Source: Schizochytrium sp. TIO01
Lineage: Eukaryota; Sar; Bigyra; Thraustochytrida; Thraustochytriidae
Direction of reading: 5' to 3'
Assembly: GCA_004764695.1 (NCBI GenBank)
Contig: SMSO01000034.1
Span: 4,224,501-4,288,500, forward strand
Length of the DNA stretch: 64,000 bases
A program made the translations under genes and the position numbers. Positions 49,906 through 59,097 of the stretch are shown piece after piece; the stretch's first letter is position 1, and every line of letters begins with the position of its first letter. The notes under the pieces are model-generated. The model was not told the DNA's origin, searched no databases, and worked only from the letters and a program-made list of their open reading frames with translations.

Positions 49906-50077
49906 TGTAGGGAGGTGGTATGAACCAGAAGGCTGGCCTCGTTCATTTGTATCAGCTCAAGGCGCCGCTGGCTTGAAAAGGCCGAAGACCGCGCCGGAAT
50001 CAAAACAAAAGGATCTAGCCGGAGCAGAGCATCATGAGCCCGCAACGAAACGTCCGCATCTGGAAGAGAAGGAGCTC

Positions 50078-50165
50078 GAGCTCGAAAGCAAGCAAGCAAG
50101 CTCGAAAGCAAGCAAGCAAGCTCGAAAGCAAGTAAGCAAGCAAGCAGGCAATCAAGCAAGCAAGC
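50078..50165. repeat. 20-bp unit with nested AAGC repeats
   Basis: Three copies of a unit beginning CTCGAAAGCAAGCAAG are followed by plain AAGC/AAGCA units. Nested slippage and unit duplication are visible. Confidence 0.85.
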
Positions 50166-50540
50166 CAGTCAATCAGTCAGCCAGCCTCTGAAAGCGGCCA
50201 GCCAGCTTGGCTTCTTCTTGCTCCGGCATGATTTTAAAGCTCCCGACGACCGCCTAGCTGGCTGGCTGGCCTTGTCTGCCTTGGCCGAGAATCTCCGCGA
50301 GCGCTCAAGACAAGACCCGCCGCCATTCATGGCCACGCCCGCGGCTCGCGACGACCAAGCTTGCTTGCTTGCTTTCCTGCCTGCCTGCAACCTCGAACAC
50401 TTGGAAATTCAAATCCAAAGTGACCGCTGCTTCGCAGTTTGCTTTGCATGCGTACCGTCACTAAACTGCCTACGACCTTCAAGAAGTTCAAATGATCCAA
50501 ATCCCTCCGCCATTACATAATACACAGACCATAGATAGAC

Positions 50541-50638
50541 GGATAAATAGATAGATAGATAGACAGATAGATAGATAGATAGATATAGATAGATACACCT
50601 TTCTCAAAATTCAAAATTCAAAATTCAAAATTCAAACT
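50541..50638. repeat. GATA array followed by ATTCAAA array
   Basis: About ten GATA units are followed, after a short spacer, by four to five units of ATTCAAAA. Two unrelated microsatellites side by side. Confidence 0.85.
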
Positions 50639-51092
50639 TCCTTCCATAACAAAACACTAACAAAACAAAGCAAAAATCTACCGAGAGAAAGGAAGATCTA
50701 AGCATTACCCGCCTCACACTCCTACCGATACCGCTATCTCCGCCCTAGCAGCCGGGGGGAAGTAGTCCCTAGGGCCTGCGAGGCTCTGGCTAGCTCTTAC
50801 GCTAGAAGTGCGCGGAAGGGACAGAAAGAGAAGCGAGTAAGTAAGTACCTAGATAGCAGTTTCCTACGGCTCGCTACCGTTGAAATCGAGGCCTCCCGTG
50901 ACAAGGCGCGAGAGAGAGGAAGAAGAGGCCTTGAAATCACAGCCTCGGCCTTGCCAGCCGCCTGCTCATCCTGCGGAAACCGCTTTCTCGCGCTGCACGA
51001 GCCTCCTCAACGCTACCCCGCCGGCGCTCCCTGAGGCGGGCGCCCTTGCTGCGAAGCCGGGTACGGTCGATCGAGCATTCGCGATCGTTCAT

Positions 51093-51262
51093 TCACTCCT
51101 TCGTTCATTCATTCATTCATTCATTCATTCATTTGCTCATCCAAAGTTTGTTTTCTTTTCTTCTTCTTTCGGGCTCCAAAGAAACAAAGAAAGAAAGAAA
51201 CAAAGAAAGGAACGTACATTCATTATTATTACTACATACATACATACATACATACATACGTA
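51093..51262. repeat. ATTC and CATA tetranucleotide arrays
   Basis: ATTC runs lie at about 51093-51132 and CATA runs at about 51233-51260, with AAAG-type sequence between them. Confidence 0.85.
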
Positions 51263-51711
51263 GGTACGTACACAAAGTAACCAACCAACAAAGAGTGTTT
51301 TTTTGAATTCAGGTATCCTCTCATATGATGAAAGCCTTTTCAAGCGCATCGCTCTTCAACGTGAAAGTGATTTCCCCCATGCGTCCCGGGACGTCTCAAT
51401 TCCGTCTCGCCTTAATTTCTCACATAGCCTCAATATTAGGTACGGCTTTCCAGGGGCTGTGGCGACTAGGGCATGAGGCGCAAAGAGCACCTTATTGCAC
51501 ACGTGACCCACTGTAATGCCGGCGGAGTAATGCACGGAGTATGCAGTGCAAATACGGGGTAATATGCGGCGCACATAAAGCGCTGTAGCAAAAGTCTTCG
51601 AGTATCCATGCAATCGAAGAACTACCTCCGTCATCCTCAACTCCTAGCGGTGCGGTAGGAAGTCCTAGCGGTGAGGGGCTAGGTAGGACCTCAGAGGAAC
51701 TAAGAGACTCT

Positions 51712-52275
51712 CTTTCTCTCTTTCTCTCTTTCTGTCTTTGTTTGTTACTTTGATCGATTGATTGATTGATTGATTGTTCACGTTTGATTTGTTTCTCTGT
51801 TTCTTTCGCCTTTGAAACTCGCTTTCATCGCGGAGAAAACTCTCTTTGGCCTGGAGCAGCCTGACTCTTCTCTCTTCGCTGCGGCTGCGCGGGTGCGAGC
51901 GAGCGAGCGAGCGAGCGAGGCCTCCCGCGTGCGGCAGCGGCGAGGGGGAGGGCCATCCTCGTTTGATTGGTTGCCTGATGGATGGATTGATTGAACGTTG
52001 TTGGATTGTTTCTGTCTCCGAGTTGATCGTTTTTCTTTTTCCGCCTGAGTCTCCTTTTTAACCGCCTCGCAGAGACCAGGTTAGCGGTAGATAAGAGGAG
52101 CGTAGCGGGCGTAGCAGTGGGTAGGCGACTCGTAGGCAGAGTAAGTACTATCGGTTCTTTGGGTAAAAGGAGGAGAAGAGAAGAGAAGAGAAGAGAAGAG
52201 AATAGATAGATAGATAGATGGATATATAGAAGGATATTTTGATTTGGGGGAAGGAAGGAAGGAAGGAAGGGAAGT
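51712..52275. repeat. Cluster of microsatellites upstream of acyl-CoA dehydrogenase
   Basis: In order: TTTCTCTC units (about 51710-51735), GATT (51752-51776), GCGA (51895-51920), AGAGA/GATA (52172-52220) and GGAA (52252-52272). They lie within 0.75 kb of the coding start at 52460. Confidence 0.85.
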
Positions 52276-52459
52276 ACTAGGAGTTGGGGTAGGTGGCGTG
52301 TAGGAGTGGTGCGGCGGTGTTAAGAATGAGAAAGAAAGCAAATCCTCGAAGCCGGACGCGCAGCAAATCCCGAACGTGGATTTCTCAAAAGTAAATTTTG
52401 AAGGACGGCATCTGATTGAAGCGGTCGCGAAGGTAGTGGACTTTTGAGAAAGCGGGAAA

Positions 52460-54376
52460 ATGATGCAAGGTGTAAGCATGATGAGGCGCGGCAGCCAGCG
52501 CGTAATGCAGATTCATGGCGCTCGCGCCATGTCGTACGCAGCACCCCTGCGCGACATGAAATTCCAGCTCGACGAGGTGCGTAGCTCTGAGGAGCACTAC
52601 AAGAAGGTGCCCAAGACTGGAGGCGAGGGCGCCACCCCCGACATGGTAGACATGATTCTTCAGGAGTCTGCTCGCTTTGCTGAGAACGAATTGCACCCTT
52701 GCAACGAATCTGCCGACCGCATTGGATGCAAGCAGGAGGGCCCTAACACGGTCAAGACCCCGCCTGGATTCAAAGAGGCATACCAAACCTTTGTTGAAGG
52801 TGGATGGCAAGGACTCAGCTTCCCGGAGAAGTGGGGTGGCCAGGGCCTCCCCTCCTCTCTCGCCCTCCTCCAGAGTGAGATCACCTCCACTGCCAACTGG
52901 ACCTGGACCATGTTTCCCGGCCTCTCCAAGGGTGCCATCAACACCCTCTTGGCCCATGGTGATGACCTTGTACAGAGCAAGTACCTCGAGAAGCTCGTTA
53001 GCGGCGAGTGGACCGGTACCATGTGCCTCACTGAGCCCCACTGTGGTTCTGATCTTGCCCAGGTTGCCACCAAGGCCGTCCCCACCGACAACGGCAAGTA
53101 CAAGATCTCCGGTACTAAGATTTTCATCTCCTGCGGTGAGCACGACATGGTGGACAACATTGTACACTGTGTTCTCGCGCGTCTCCCGGATGCACCCCCC
53201 GGCATCAAGGGTATCTCCCTCTTTGCTGTACCCAAGTTCAAGGTCAATGACGACGGAACCTTGACTGACCAGCTCAACGGTGCCACTGTGGGCCGTATCG
53301 AGAACAAGATGGGTTGCCACGGCTCCCCCACTTGTGAGCTTATTTTTGAGGATGCTGAGGGTGAGCTCCTTGGTGTGCCCCACAAGGGTATGCGCCAGAT
53401 GTTCACCTTTATCAACACCTCCCGTGTTGGTACCGCTATCCAAGGTCTCGCTGCTGCTGAGGGTGCCTACCAGCTCTCTCTCGCATACGCAAAGGACCGC
53501 CTTGCCATGCGCTCCCTCACTGGCCCCAAGTTCCCTGAGAAGGCTGCCGACCCCATCATCGTGCACCCCTCCGTCCGCCAAATGCTTCTCTTTCAGAAGT
53601 GTGTCTCCGAGGGTGGTCGCGGTATGATCTACGACTCTGCCTTCATGGCCGACCTCATGAACGAGGCTGAGGCTAACGGCGACCACAAGAAGGCCCAGGA
53701 CTACGATGACCGCCTCGGCTTCCTTACCCCGATTCTTAAGGGCTTCCTCACTGAGGCTGGCCTTGAGGCCGCTAACATGGGCATCCAGACTTACGGTGGC
53801 CATGGTTACATCAAGTCTAACGGTGTAGAGCAGATTGTTCGCGATGTTCGTATTGCCAGCGTCTGGGAGGGCACTACCCAAATTCAGGCTCTTGACTTGC
53901 TCGGCCGTAAGATCATGCTCCAGAAGCTCAAGCCCATGAACCAACACACCTCTGGCCTTATGAAGCTTGCCTGGGGCGCCTTCTCCTCCCCTGCTTCTAG
54001 CAAGTACGGCAGCATCCGCAAGCACGCCTTCCAGCTTGGCTCTGCTGCTGCTGAGTGGCAGTACCTGACCCTTCGCATTGCTGCCCGTGCCTCCCGTAAC
54101 AAGGACTCTATCGGCTCGGCTGCTGTACCCTTCCTCATGTACGGTGGATACGTTTCCCTCGCAGAGCAGTGGCTCAAGATGGAGATCGCCGCCGCCAAGG
54201 CCCTTGAGGCAGGTGCCGAGGGCTCTGATGCTGAGTTTTACAAGGGTAAGCTTGCTGCCAGCCAGTACATGTTTAGCAACATCTTGCCCCGCATCGCCAC
54301 CCTCAAGCAGCAGATGCTTGCCCCTGTGGAGGATGTTATGACCATCACCCCAGAGCAATTCGCTGCTTCTGACTAA
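52460..54376 (+). CDS. Long-form acyl-CoA dehydrogenase (FadE5/DmdC-like), mitochondrial
   Basis: Starts at an ATG and gives 638 residues, the size of the 600-residue FadE5/DmdC group rather than the 400-residue classical enzymes. Residues 1-30 (MMRRGSQRVMQIHGARAMS) look like a mitochondrial presequence. FAD and substrate motifs include MCLTEPHCGSDLAQV (188-202), SGTKIFISCGEHDM and YGGHGYIKSNGVEQIVRDVR. The catalytic base is predicted to be E470 in VWEGTTQIQ. The enzyme oxidises an acyl-CoA to the 2,3-enoyl-CoA, passing electrons to ETF. DmdC members act on 3-methylmercaptopropionyl-CoA in DMSP breakdown, but substrate cannot be fixed by eye. Strong C-ending codon bias suggests high expression. 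Confidence 0.92.
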   Translation: MMQGVSMMRRGSQRVMQIHGARAMSYAAPLRDMKFQLDEVRSSEEHYKKVPKTGGEGATPDMVDMILQESARFAENELHPCNESADRIGCKQEGPNTVKTPPGFKEAYQTFVEGGWQGLSFPEKWGGQGLPSSLALLQSEITSTANWTWTMFPGLSKGAINTLLAHGDDLVQSKYLEKLVSGEWTGTMCLTEPHCGSDLAQVATKAVPTDNGKYKISGTKIFISCGEHDMVDNIVHCVLARLPDAPPGIKGISLFAVPKFKVNDDGTLTDQLNGATVGRIENKMGCHGSPTCELIFEDAEGELLGVPHKGMRQMFTFINTSRVGTAIQGLAAAEGAYQLSLAYAKDRLAMRSLTGPKFPEKAADPIIVHPSVRQMLLFQKCVSEGGRGMIYDSAFMADLMNEAEANGDHKKAQDYDDRLGFLTPILKGFLTEAGLEAANMGIQTYGGHGYIKSNGVEQIVRDVRIASVWEGTTQIQALDLLGRKIMLQKLKPMNQHTSGLMKLAWGAFSSPASSKYGSIRKHAFQLGSAAAEWQYLTLRIAARASRNKDSIGSAAVPFLMYGGYVSLAEQWLKMEIAAAKALEAGAEGSDAEFYKGKLAASQYMFSNILPRIATLKQQMLAPVEDVMTITPEQFAASD

Positions 54377-55656
54377 ATTTGTCCACTCCACTCCCTCCCC
54401 ATTGGTCATCTTCTTGAAGAAAGTACATATCTCGTAGACGATCGACCATCACACTTCTCAGACCCACAGGTTTTTCTTTTGATTCCTCTGATGACTCTTT
54501 AGAGGGTATAAAATACATGTTGTTGTTACCAACAGCCGAAGCGTGAATCTCAAATCACACTTCTTTGCCAGTATAGAAAACACGCCTACCTGTTTTTATG
54601 TCACTCCCTTTTTTCTTTTTTACACTAGTGTAATCAAATAAGCCCATATTTGGCCCCCTCTTTTAAAGAATATATAAATGACTCACATTAATACCATCCC
54701 TGGCTCGAATGTGCTCTGCATGCTTGATTGTGAAGACGAGCTCCTCATCAATTGAATGTGCCGCCTACCTGCCTACTTTTTCTTTTCTTTTTTTCTTGAT
54801 TGAGTGTAAGCTCTGTAATCGATTACAAGTCTGAAATCAGGGTGGATCACTTTCTTCGCTTTTTTATTCCTGGTAGTTACTTTACACCCTTTCATGGGAG
54901 TAATGTATCTAGTGATACTGTGATACTGGTACCTCCCTCATAGCTCTGACCAGCATAGTTCTTCAAAAAAAACTTAATTTTTTAAGGTTCCACTTAATGC
55001 TGCATTCTCAAATTCGACGTCCTACTCCAGCACTGGCCAGAGCTCCGCTCATTTCTTGCAATGAGCAAAATTTTGATCTAAACAACGGTGCCTTTCTTTA
55101 TTTGTTCGTTCCTTTGAACTTATGCCTTCCGACGGACCGACAGCAGCGTCACCAAGTCAAACAAGATCTCTAAAAAGTTTAGAGAAGAATCTCAGTTGTT
55201 TTCTAGGTTTGATATTTTTAACTTTGCTTATTTCTTGTTGGGTTACTTATTAGGGCTAATATGTAGCTATTAAATGTTATGCTTTACGTCAATCCGTAGG
55301 CATAAGTATCGCGTATTTTAAGAGTGTTTGAGATGGGTGTATAACTTTTTATGAGTTTGCTTTTCATGAGACAAAGAAAAACGTTGTTCAAAGAACGGGA
55401 AACAGGATAACATAAGAGCTTTCACGCGCGCAACACTGCTTACTCTCACTTGGTCAATGTGTAAACTCCATGGCATCCGCCTTAAAGTGCGAAAGGACAC
55501 AAAGAGTGACTCGAAAGCAAGAGGGAGCACAGTTTCTGGTGACAAAGGCTGCTGAGCGGGGAGATATGGATTTTTTGTTGGTCAATATCTTCAGCATAGA
55601 GCCGAGGGATATAATGTATCGTTGGTCGCTTTAGTTGTCTGCCATATTCAACAAAT
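54377..55656. other. 1.3-kb convergent spacer, no gene seen
   Basis: AT-rich, with T-runs near 54605-54625 and 54775-54795. Flanked by two facing stop codons. No RNA gene was recognised. Confidence 0.6.
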
Positions 55657-57114
55657 TTAGTCGTGGCGAGCACGCTTGTGACCGCCACGGCCGCCACGAC
55701 CGCCGCGACCGCCACGGCCGCCGCGGCCACCACCGCGGCCACCACGACCACGGTTGTTCTTAGCACGGCGCATGATCTCCACAGCCTCCCAGTGGGCCTT
55801 GGACTCCTCCTCGTTAAGTGTAGCAACCTCAGAGGGCTTCTGGCCGCCAAAGTCCTCGGCAGAGGCAGCGTTAAGACGTGCCAAGACAGAGTCGACGATG
55901 TTTTCAGCCTTGATCTCCACAGTCGCCTCATCCTCACCACGCTGGTAGTTGATCCAAAGAGCACGAGGGTTGTCAATCTCATCACCCACACAGATCTTCT
56001 TCAAGTTCTCGCGATCACAGTCTGCGCCGAGACCCTTGAGGCGGATAACAGGACCGTGGGCAACGGTGCTCTTGGCCTTGCTTTTCTCATCGTCCTCGTC
56101 GTCCTCATCCTCAGCCTTACGCTTGTTAGATTCGCGGCGCTTAATCTCCTCCTCAATCCACAGGTCGAGACGCTCGACAGTCTTCAGAGGCTTGTCTCCG
56201 CAACGAAGAGCGTCCTTGTTATCGAGGATGCGCTGGGCAGCGGCCTCCTCGGAGAACTCAACAAAAACGGAGCCAAGGAACTTGCCGTGCTTGCCATGCT
56301 TGCGGCGCATCTGGAGGTAGACAAAGTCCTTCTCGCTCTCCAAAGCACTCTTGAAGGTGGCAATGCACTCGTCAAGCTTGGCTTCCTGAGAGAAACCGTC
56401 GGCATAGATGCTGCGACGGCGCACAGCAGCGTCGGAGCTATCCGCCTCATCGTAGGCCTTAATACGGCGCACACAGGTCTTATCGTCGTTGAACTCGAGG
56501 GTACTGCTGCTCTCGAGAGCTTGTTTGATGACATCCACAGAGGTGGTGAGTGCCTTGACGCGGTTGAACTTGAGAAAAGTGTCCACCGGCACAAAGCGCT
56601 CCTCGCCGGCCTTGATGAGCTCTACCATGAACTCATCACGGCGGAGGTTTGCGTCACCGAAGTAGAACTCAATCTGGTTCTTCAAAGACTCTTTCTCCTC
56701 CTCAGTCAGCTCTTTCTCAGGTTCCTTCGCCTCCTCCTTGGTCTCCTCAGCTGCAGGCTTGGCCTCCTCGACGGCCTCGACGGGCTTGGCCTCTTCAACA
56801 GGCTTGGCCTCTTCAACAGGCTTGGCCTCTTCAACAGGCTTGGCCTCTTCAACAGGCTTGGCCTCCTCGACGGGCTTGGCCTCCTCGACGGGCTTGGCCT
56901 CCTCGACGGGCTTGGCCTCCTCGACGGGCTTGGCCTCCTCGACGGGCTTGGCCTCCTCGACGGGCTTGGCCTCCTCGACGGGCTTGGCCTCCTCGACGGG
57001 CTTGGCCTCCTCTGCGGGCTTGGTATCCTCGACGTCCTCCATCTTGGCCTCCTCGACGGGCTTAGTCTCCTCAACAGCCTCAGGCTGGGCAGGTACCTCC
57101 TCGGTTTCCGTCAT
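55657..57114 (-). CDS. La protein with acidic tandem-repeat head and RGG tail
   Basis: Starts at an ATG and gives 485 residues. The head (about residues 1-130) is dominated by about 13 tandem EEAKPV hexapeptides. The La motif follows (KNQIEFYFGDANLRRDEFM, FVPVDTFLKFNRVKAL), then RRM1 (RRRSIYADGFSQEAKLDE, GKFLGSVFVEFSEEAAAQ), an acidic/basic linker, a second RRM-like region (PVIRLKGLGADCDRENLKKI) and a Gly-Arg-rich tail (RGGRGG repeats) ending KRARHD. Genuine La proteins bind the UUU-OH 3' ends of RNA polymerase III transcripts and protect them. The basic C-terminal tail would act as an NLS. The repeat head is unusual for La. Confidence 0.92.
   Translation of the reverse strand: MTETEEVPAQPEAVEETKPVEEAKMEDVEDTKPAEEAKPVEEAKPVEEAKPVEEAKPVEEAKPVEEAKPVEEAKPVEEAKPVEEAKPVEEAKPVEEAKPVEEAKPVEEAKPVEAVEEAKPAAEETKEEAKEPEKELTEEEKESLKNQIEFYFGDANLRRDEFMVELIKAGEERFVPVDTFLKFNRVKALTTSVDVIKQALESSSTLEFNDDKTCVRRIKAYDEADSSDAAVRRRSIYADGFSQEAKLDECIATFKSALESEKDFVYLQMRRKHGKHGKFLGSVFVEFSEEAAAQRILDNKDALRCGDKPLKTVERLDLWIEEEIKRRESNKRKAEDEDDEDDEKSKAKSTVAHGPVIRLKGLGADCDRENLKKICVGDEIDNPRALWINYQRGEDEATVEIKAENIVDSVLARLNAASAEDFGGQKPSEVATLNEEESKAHWEAVEIMRRAKNNRGRGGRGGGRGGRGGRGGRGGRGGHKRARHD
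56760..57020 (-). repeat. 18-bp coding tandem repeat (EEAKPV)
   Basis: Two versions of the unit are visible on the + strand: GGCCTCTTCAACAGGCTT (four copies, left block) and GGCCTCCTCGACGGGCTT (eight copies, right block). Both encode the same hexapeptide. Block-wise homogenisation shows recent expansion by slippage or unequal exchange. Confidence 0.95.
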
Positions 57115-57529
57115 GGCTGCTAGCTCGTTTGCTCAAATGCGCTCGCGTACACGTCCTGGTTTACGACGGCGGTGCAGAGATTTGGGTTCTCGCGCGATTG
57201 GGCTCTGCTCAATCAAAAAGGGAGCGCCACCACCCGTCTACCAGAGGCTGGCGATTTGAATTTTGTCTGATAATATCAAACTAAAAATCCACCTTCGCGC
57301 CCTTCAAATTTCGTCTGAAAAATTGTAGCAAATATTAGTTATCAGGCATATAGACTAGGATGGAATAAATGAACGAACGAATGAATGTGAACGTCATTAG
57401 GCTATAAAAAGTTGGGTTTGAAAGCACGATCAAAACCAGATCGAGAGCGAATAGATCGAGAGCGAGGTGGTCAAGAGCGAACAGAGCTGGTGTACGGGCG
57501 TGCACGACTGGAAGAGACCAGCAGCAGAG
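57115..57529. promoter_or_regulatory. Divergent promoter region between La and SF3B6
   Basis: 415 bp between outward-facing ATGs of two RNA-binding-protein genes. No motif is convincing by eye. Confidence 0.5.
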
Positions 57530-57949
57530 ATGAGCGCCGCGAGTGTAGCAGGCCGCGTTGGCGGCGGAAGCGGTGGGCAGAGGCAAGCACGGCTGCCGCC
57601 CGAAGTGAACCGGATCTTGTATGTGAAGAACCTCCCGTTTCAAGTGACGGGCGATGAGTTGTATGAGATATTTGGAGAGTACGGCGCCATAAGACAAATC
57701 AGGCTAGGCAATGATAAACGTACGCGTGGTACAGCGTTTGTTGTCTATGAAGATATATTTGATGCTAAGTCTGCTGTGGATAAAATGTCGGGCTTCAAAG
57801 TTGGCGACAGATACCTAGTGGTACTGTACTACAGACCTCCGAGGTCTATGCTTAATGGGAGAACAGCAAGCAATGTAGCTAGCATGGACACAGATGACGC
57901 AGAAGACCAGGTTAAGGATGTTAAGCGCCGCCACCGTCTTGCCTTTTAG
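57530..57949 (+). CDS. SF3B6: SF3b complex subunit 14 kDa (SF3B6/p14)
   Basis: The first ATG is at 57530 (an upstream in-frame GTG begins the longer frame), giving 139 residues, close to the 125 of human p14. A Gly/Arg head precedes [32 protein letters not shown], then [24 protein letters not shown] and YLVVLYYRP. This is the single RRM of p14, which contacts the branch-site adenosine and SF3B1 in the U2 snRNP. The Tyr of RNP2 (LYVKNL) that stacks on the branch adenosine is present. The C-terminal tail is short and acidic/basic. Confidence 0.93.
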   Translation: MSAASVAGRVGGGSGGQRQARLPPEVNRILYVKNLPFQVTGDELYEIFGEYGAIRQIRLGNDKRTRGTAFVVYEDIFDAKSAVDKMSGFKVGDRYLVVLYYRPPRSMLNGRTASNVASMDTDDAEDQVKDVKRRHRLAF

Positions 57950-58550
57950 GAATGTCGATGCGGCTAGCTTGATATAATTACAATGACAATTAGGATGGCC
58001 AAACCTCTCAATATAACTTAACATTGCAGGTTTCCAGGTAAAAAAACTGGTTCGATTTCCTCGAATATCCTTAAAGAAACTACAAAGCTTATGAATGAGC
58101 ACCTCTGCGAAGTAGAGACACTGTGTACGGAGATTTATTGCCAAATAAGTTCCTATCTGATCAGACTTACTTTTTAAAAATAACGAAGACACTGGAAGCT
58201 ATTCAATAAAGAAAGCACATCCATCAAGCTGTCTGCACCATCCAGTTTCATTTATGTGCAAAGTTATCTCAAGGAGCACTATGAAGTTACTGATGCCAGA
58301 CGTACGAACCAATTAGCAAATACATGATTATAAACAACGAAAGATTGATTTCTGAATGTACATTAATACTTCATCGATGCAGACGGGAAAAAAGATGCAG
58401 TTAAATTGAAAGCTCTTCCGGTACATTCGCATATAATATTGCCCCAACTTATACACATATCTTTTAGTCGGAGAGTTGGGTAACCCAAATTTGGAGATCA
58501 TGCGTTGATGATTTGCTATTCCTGTCAATATACGCTCTATGATGTCATAC
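57950..58550. other. Convergent 3' spacer, no gene seen
   Basis: 601 bp of AT-rich sequence between facing stop codons. No gene or RNA was recognised. Confidence 0.6.
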
Positions 58551-58811
58551 TTACTTTTTGGCTTTGGCTTTAGCTGCCTTCGCTGCTGCCTGATCTTTTG
58601 CCTTGTCTAGTTCGTATGCATTGCGATCACTAAACTCATCAATCTTCTGCAAGATCTCGTCCACCTTACTGCTATCCACAAGCAGGTGCACCTCGTCAAG
58701 CTCCTGATAAATGAAGTTGCCAATCGAGTTCTCCTCCTGAAGAAACTTCACATATTGGCAAGTTGCCGCATCTTTGCACTTCAGCAACGAGCCTGGTGTG
58801 GCTTTCACCAT
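58551..58811 (-). CDS. TFIIH subunit TFB5 / GTF2H5 (TTDA)
   Basis: The ATG at 58811 gives 86 residues. The longer frame begins with a GTG, and the family's own start (MVxxxxGxLLxC) matches MVKATPGSLLKC. Further matches are FIYQELDEVHLLVDSSKV and the C-terminal DRNAYEL; human GTF2H5 (71 residues) has the same plan. The product stabilises TFIIH by pairing with the XPB-binding subunit p52/Tfb2 and is needed for nucleotide excision repair. An extra Lys/Ala tail of about 15 residues is added here. The gene is divergent from the CCDC77-like gene, with 286 bp between ATGs. Confidence 0.87.
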   Translation of the reverse strand: MVKATPGSLLKCKDAATCQYVKFLQEENSIGNFIYQELDEVHLLVDSSKVDEILQKIDEFSDRNAYELDKAKDQAAAKAAKAKAKK

Positions 58812-59097
58812 CCTCCTTCGTGCCTTCTTCGGGATGATCAACACTGAGTCGAAGCGCAGACTTGCTTCAATTTGTCTTTGCCTTCCTTCTTTCCTTCGTG
58901 CCCCAAATCATCTTTATGTAAAAGCGATATCAACCTTAATACCTAATAATAACCCCTATCTTAAAACCCGCTTATTAAGGCTATTCGATTCATCATAAAA
59001 ATACACACCTTAATATATAGTAGCTTTATAATGACTAATATAGCTTGATTAAGGAGGGACTCATTCAAAGAACCCTTGTGCAACCGCTGTAGCAGAA

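Larger units (their letters stand above)
40178..52459. other. 12.3-kb gene-poor island rich in simple repeats
   Basis: No frame here longer than about 140 codons shows family similarity; short frames overlap on both strands as in non-coding DNA. It holds a T-run, several tetranucleotide arrays, a three-copy tandem repeat of about 160 bp and AT-rich stretches (41760-41870, 42770-42930, 45640-45790, 47600-47760). It begins with the ArgD-ArgJ promoter and ends with the acyl-CoA dehydrogenase promoter. No tRNA, rRNA or transposase was recognised. Confidence 0.6.

Noticed and set aside
52385-54409. 674-codon open frame antisense to the acyl-CoA dehydrogenase
   Set aside because: Same cause: C-ending codons on the real strand leave few stops on the other. 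No family similarity.
56760-57020. CRISPR-like regular repeat
   Set aside because: There are no spacers; it is a continuous in-frame coding repeat in a eukaryotic gene.
55663-57123. 486-codon open frame antisense to the La gene
   Set aside because: Shadow of biased codons and of the 18-bp repeat; it reads as Leu/Gly-rich repetition.
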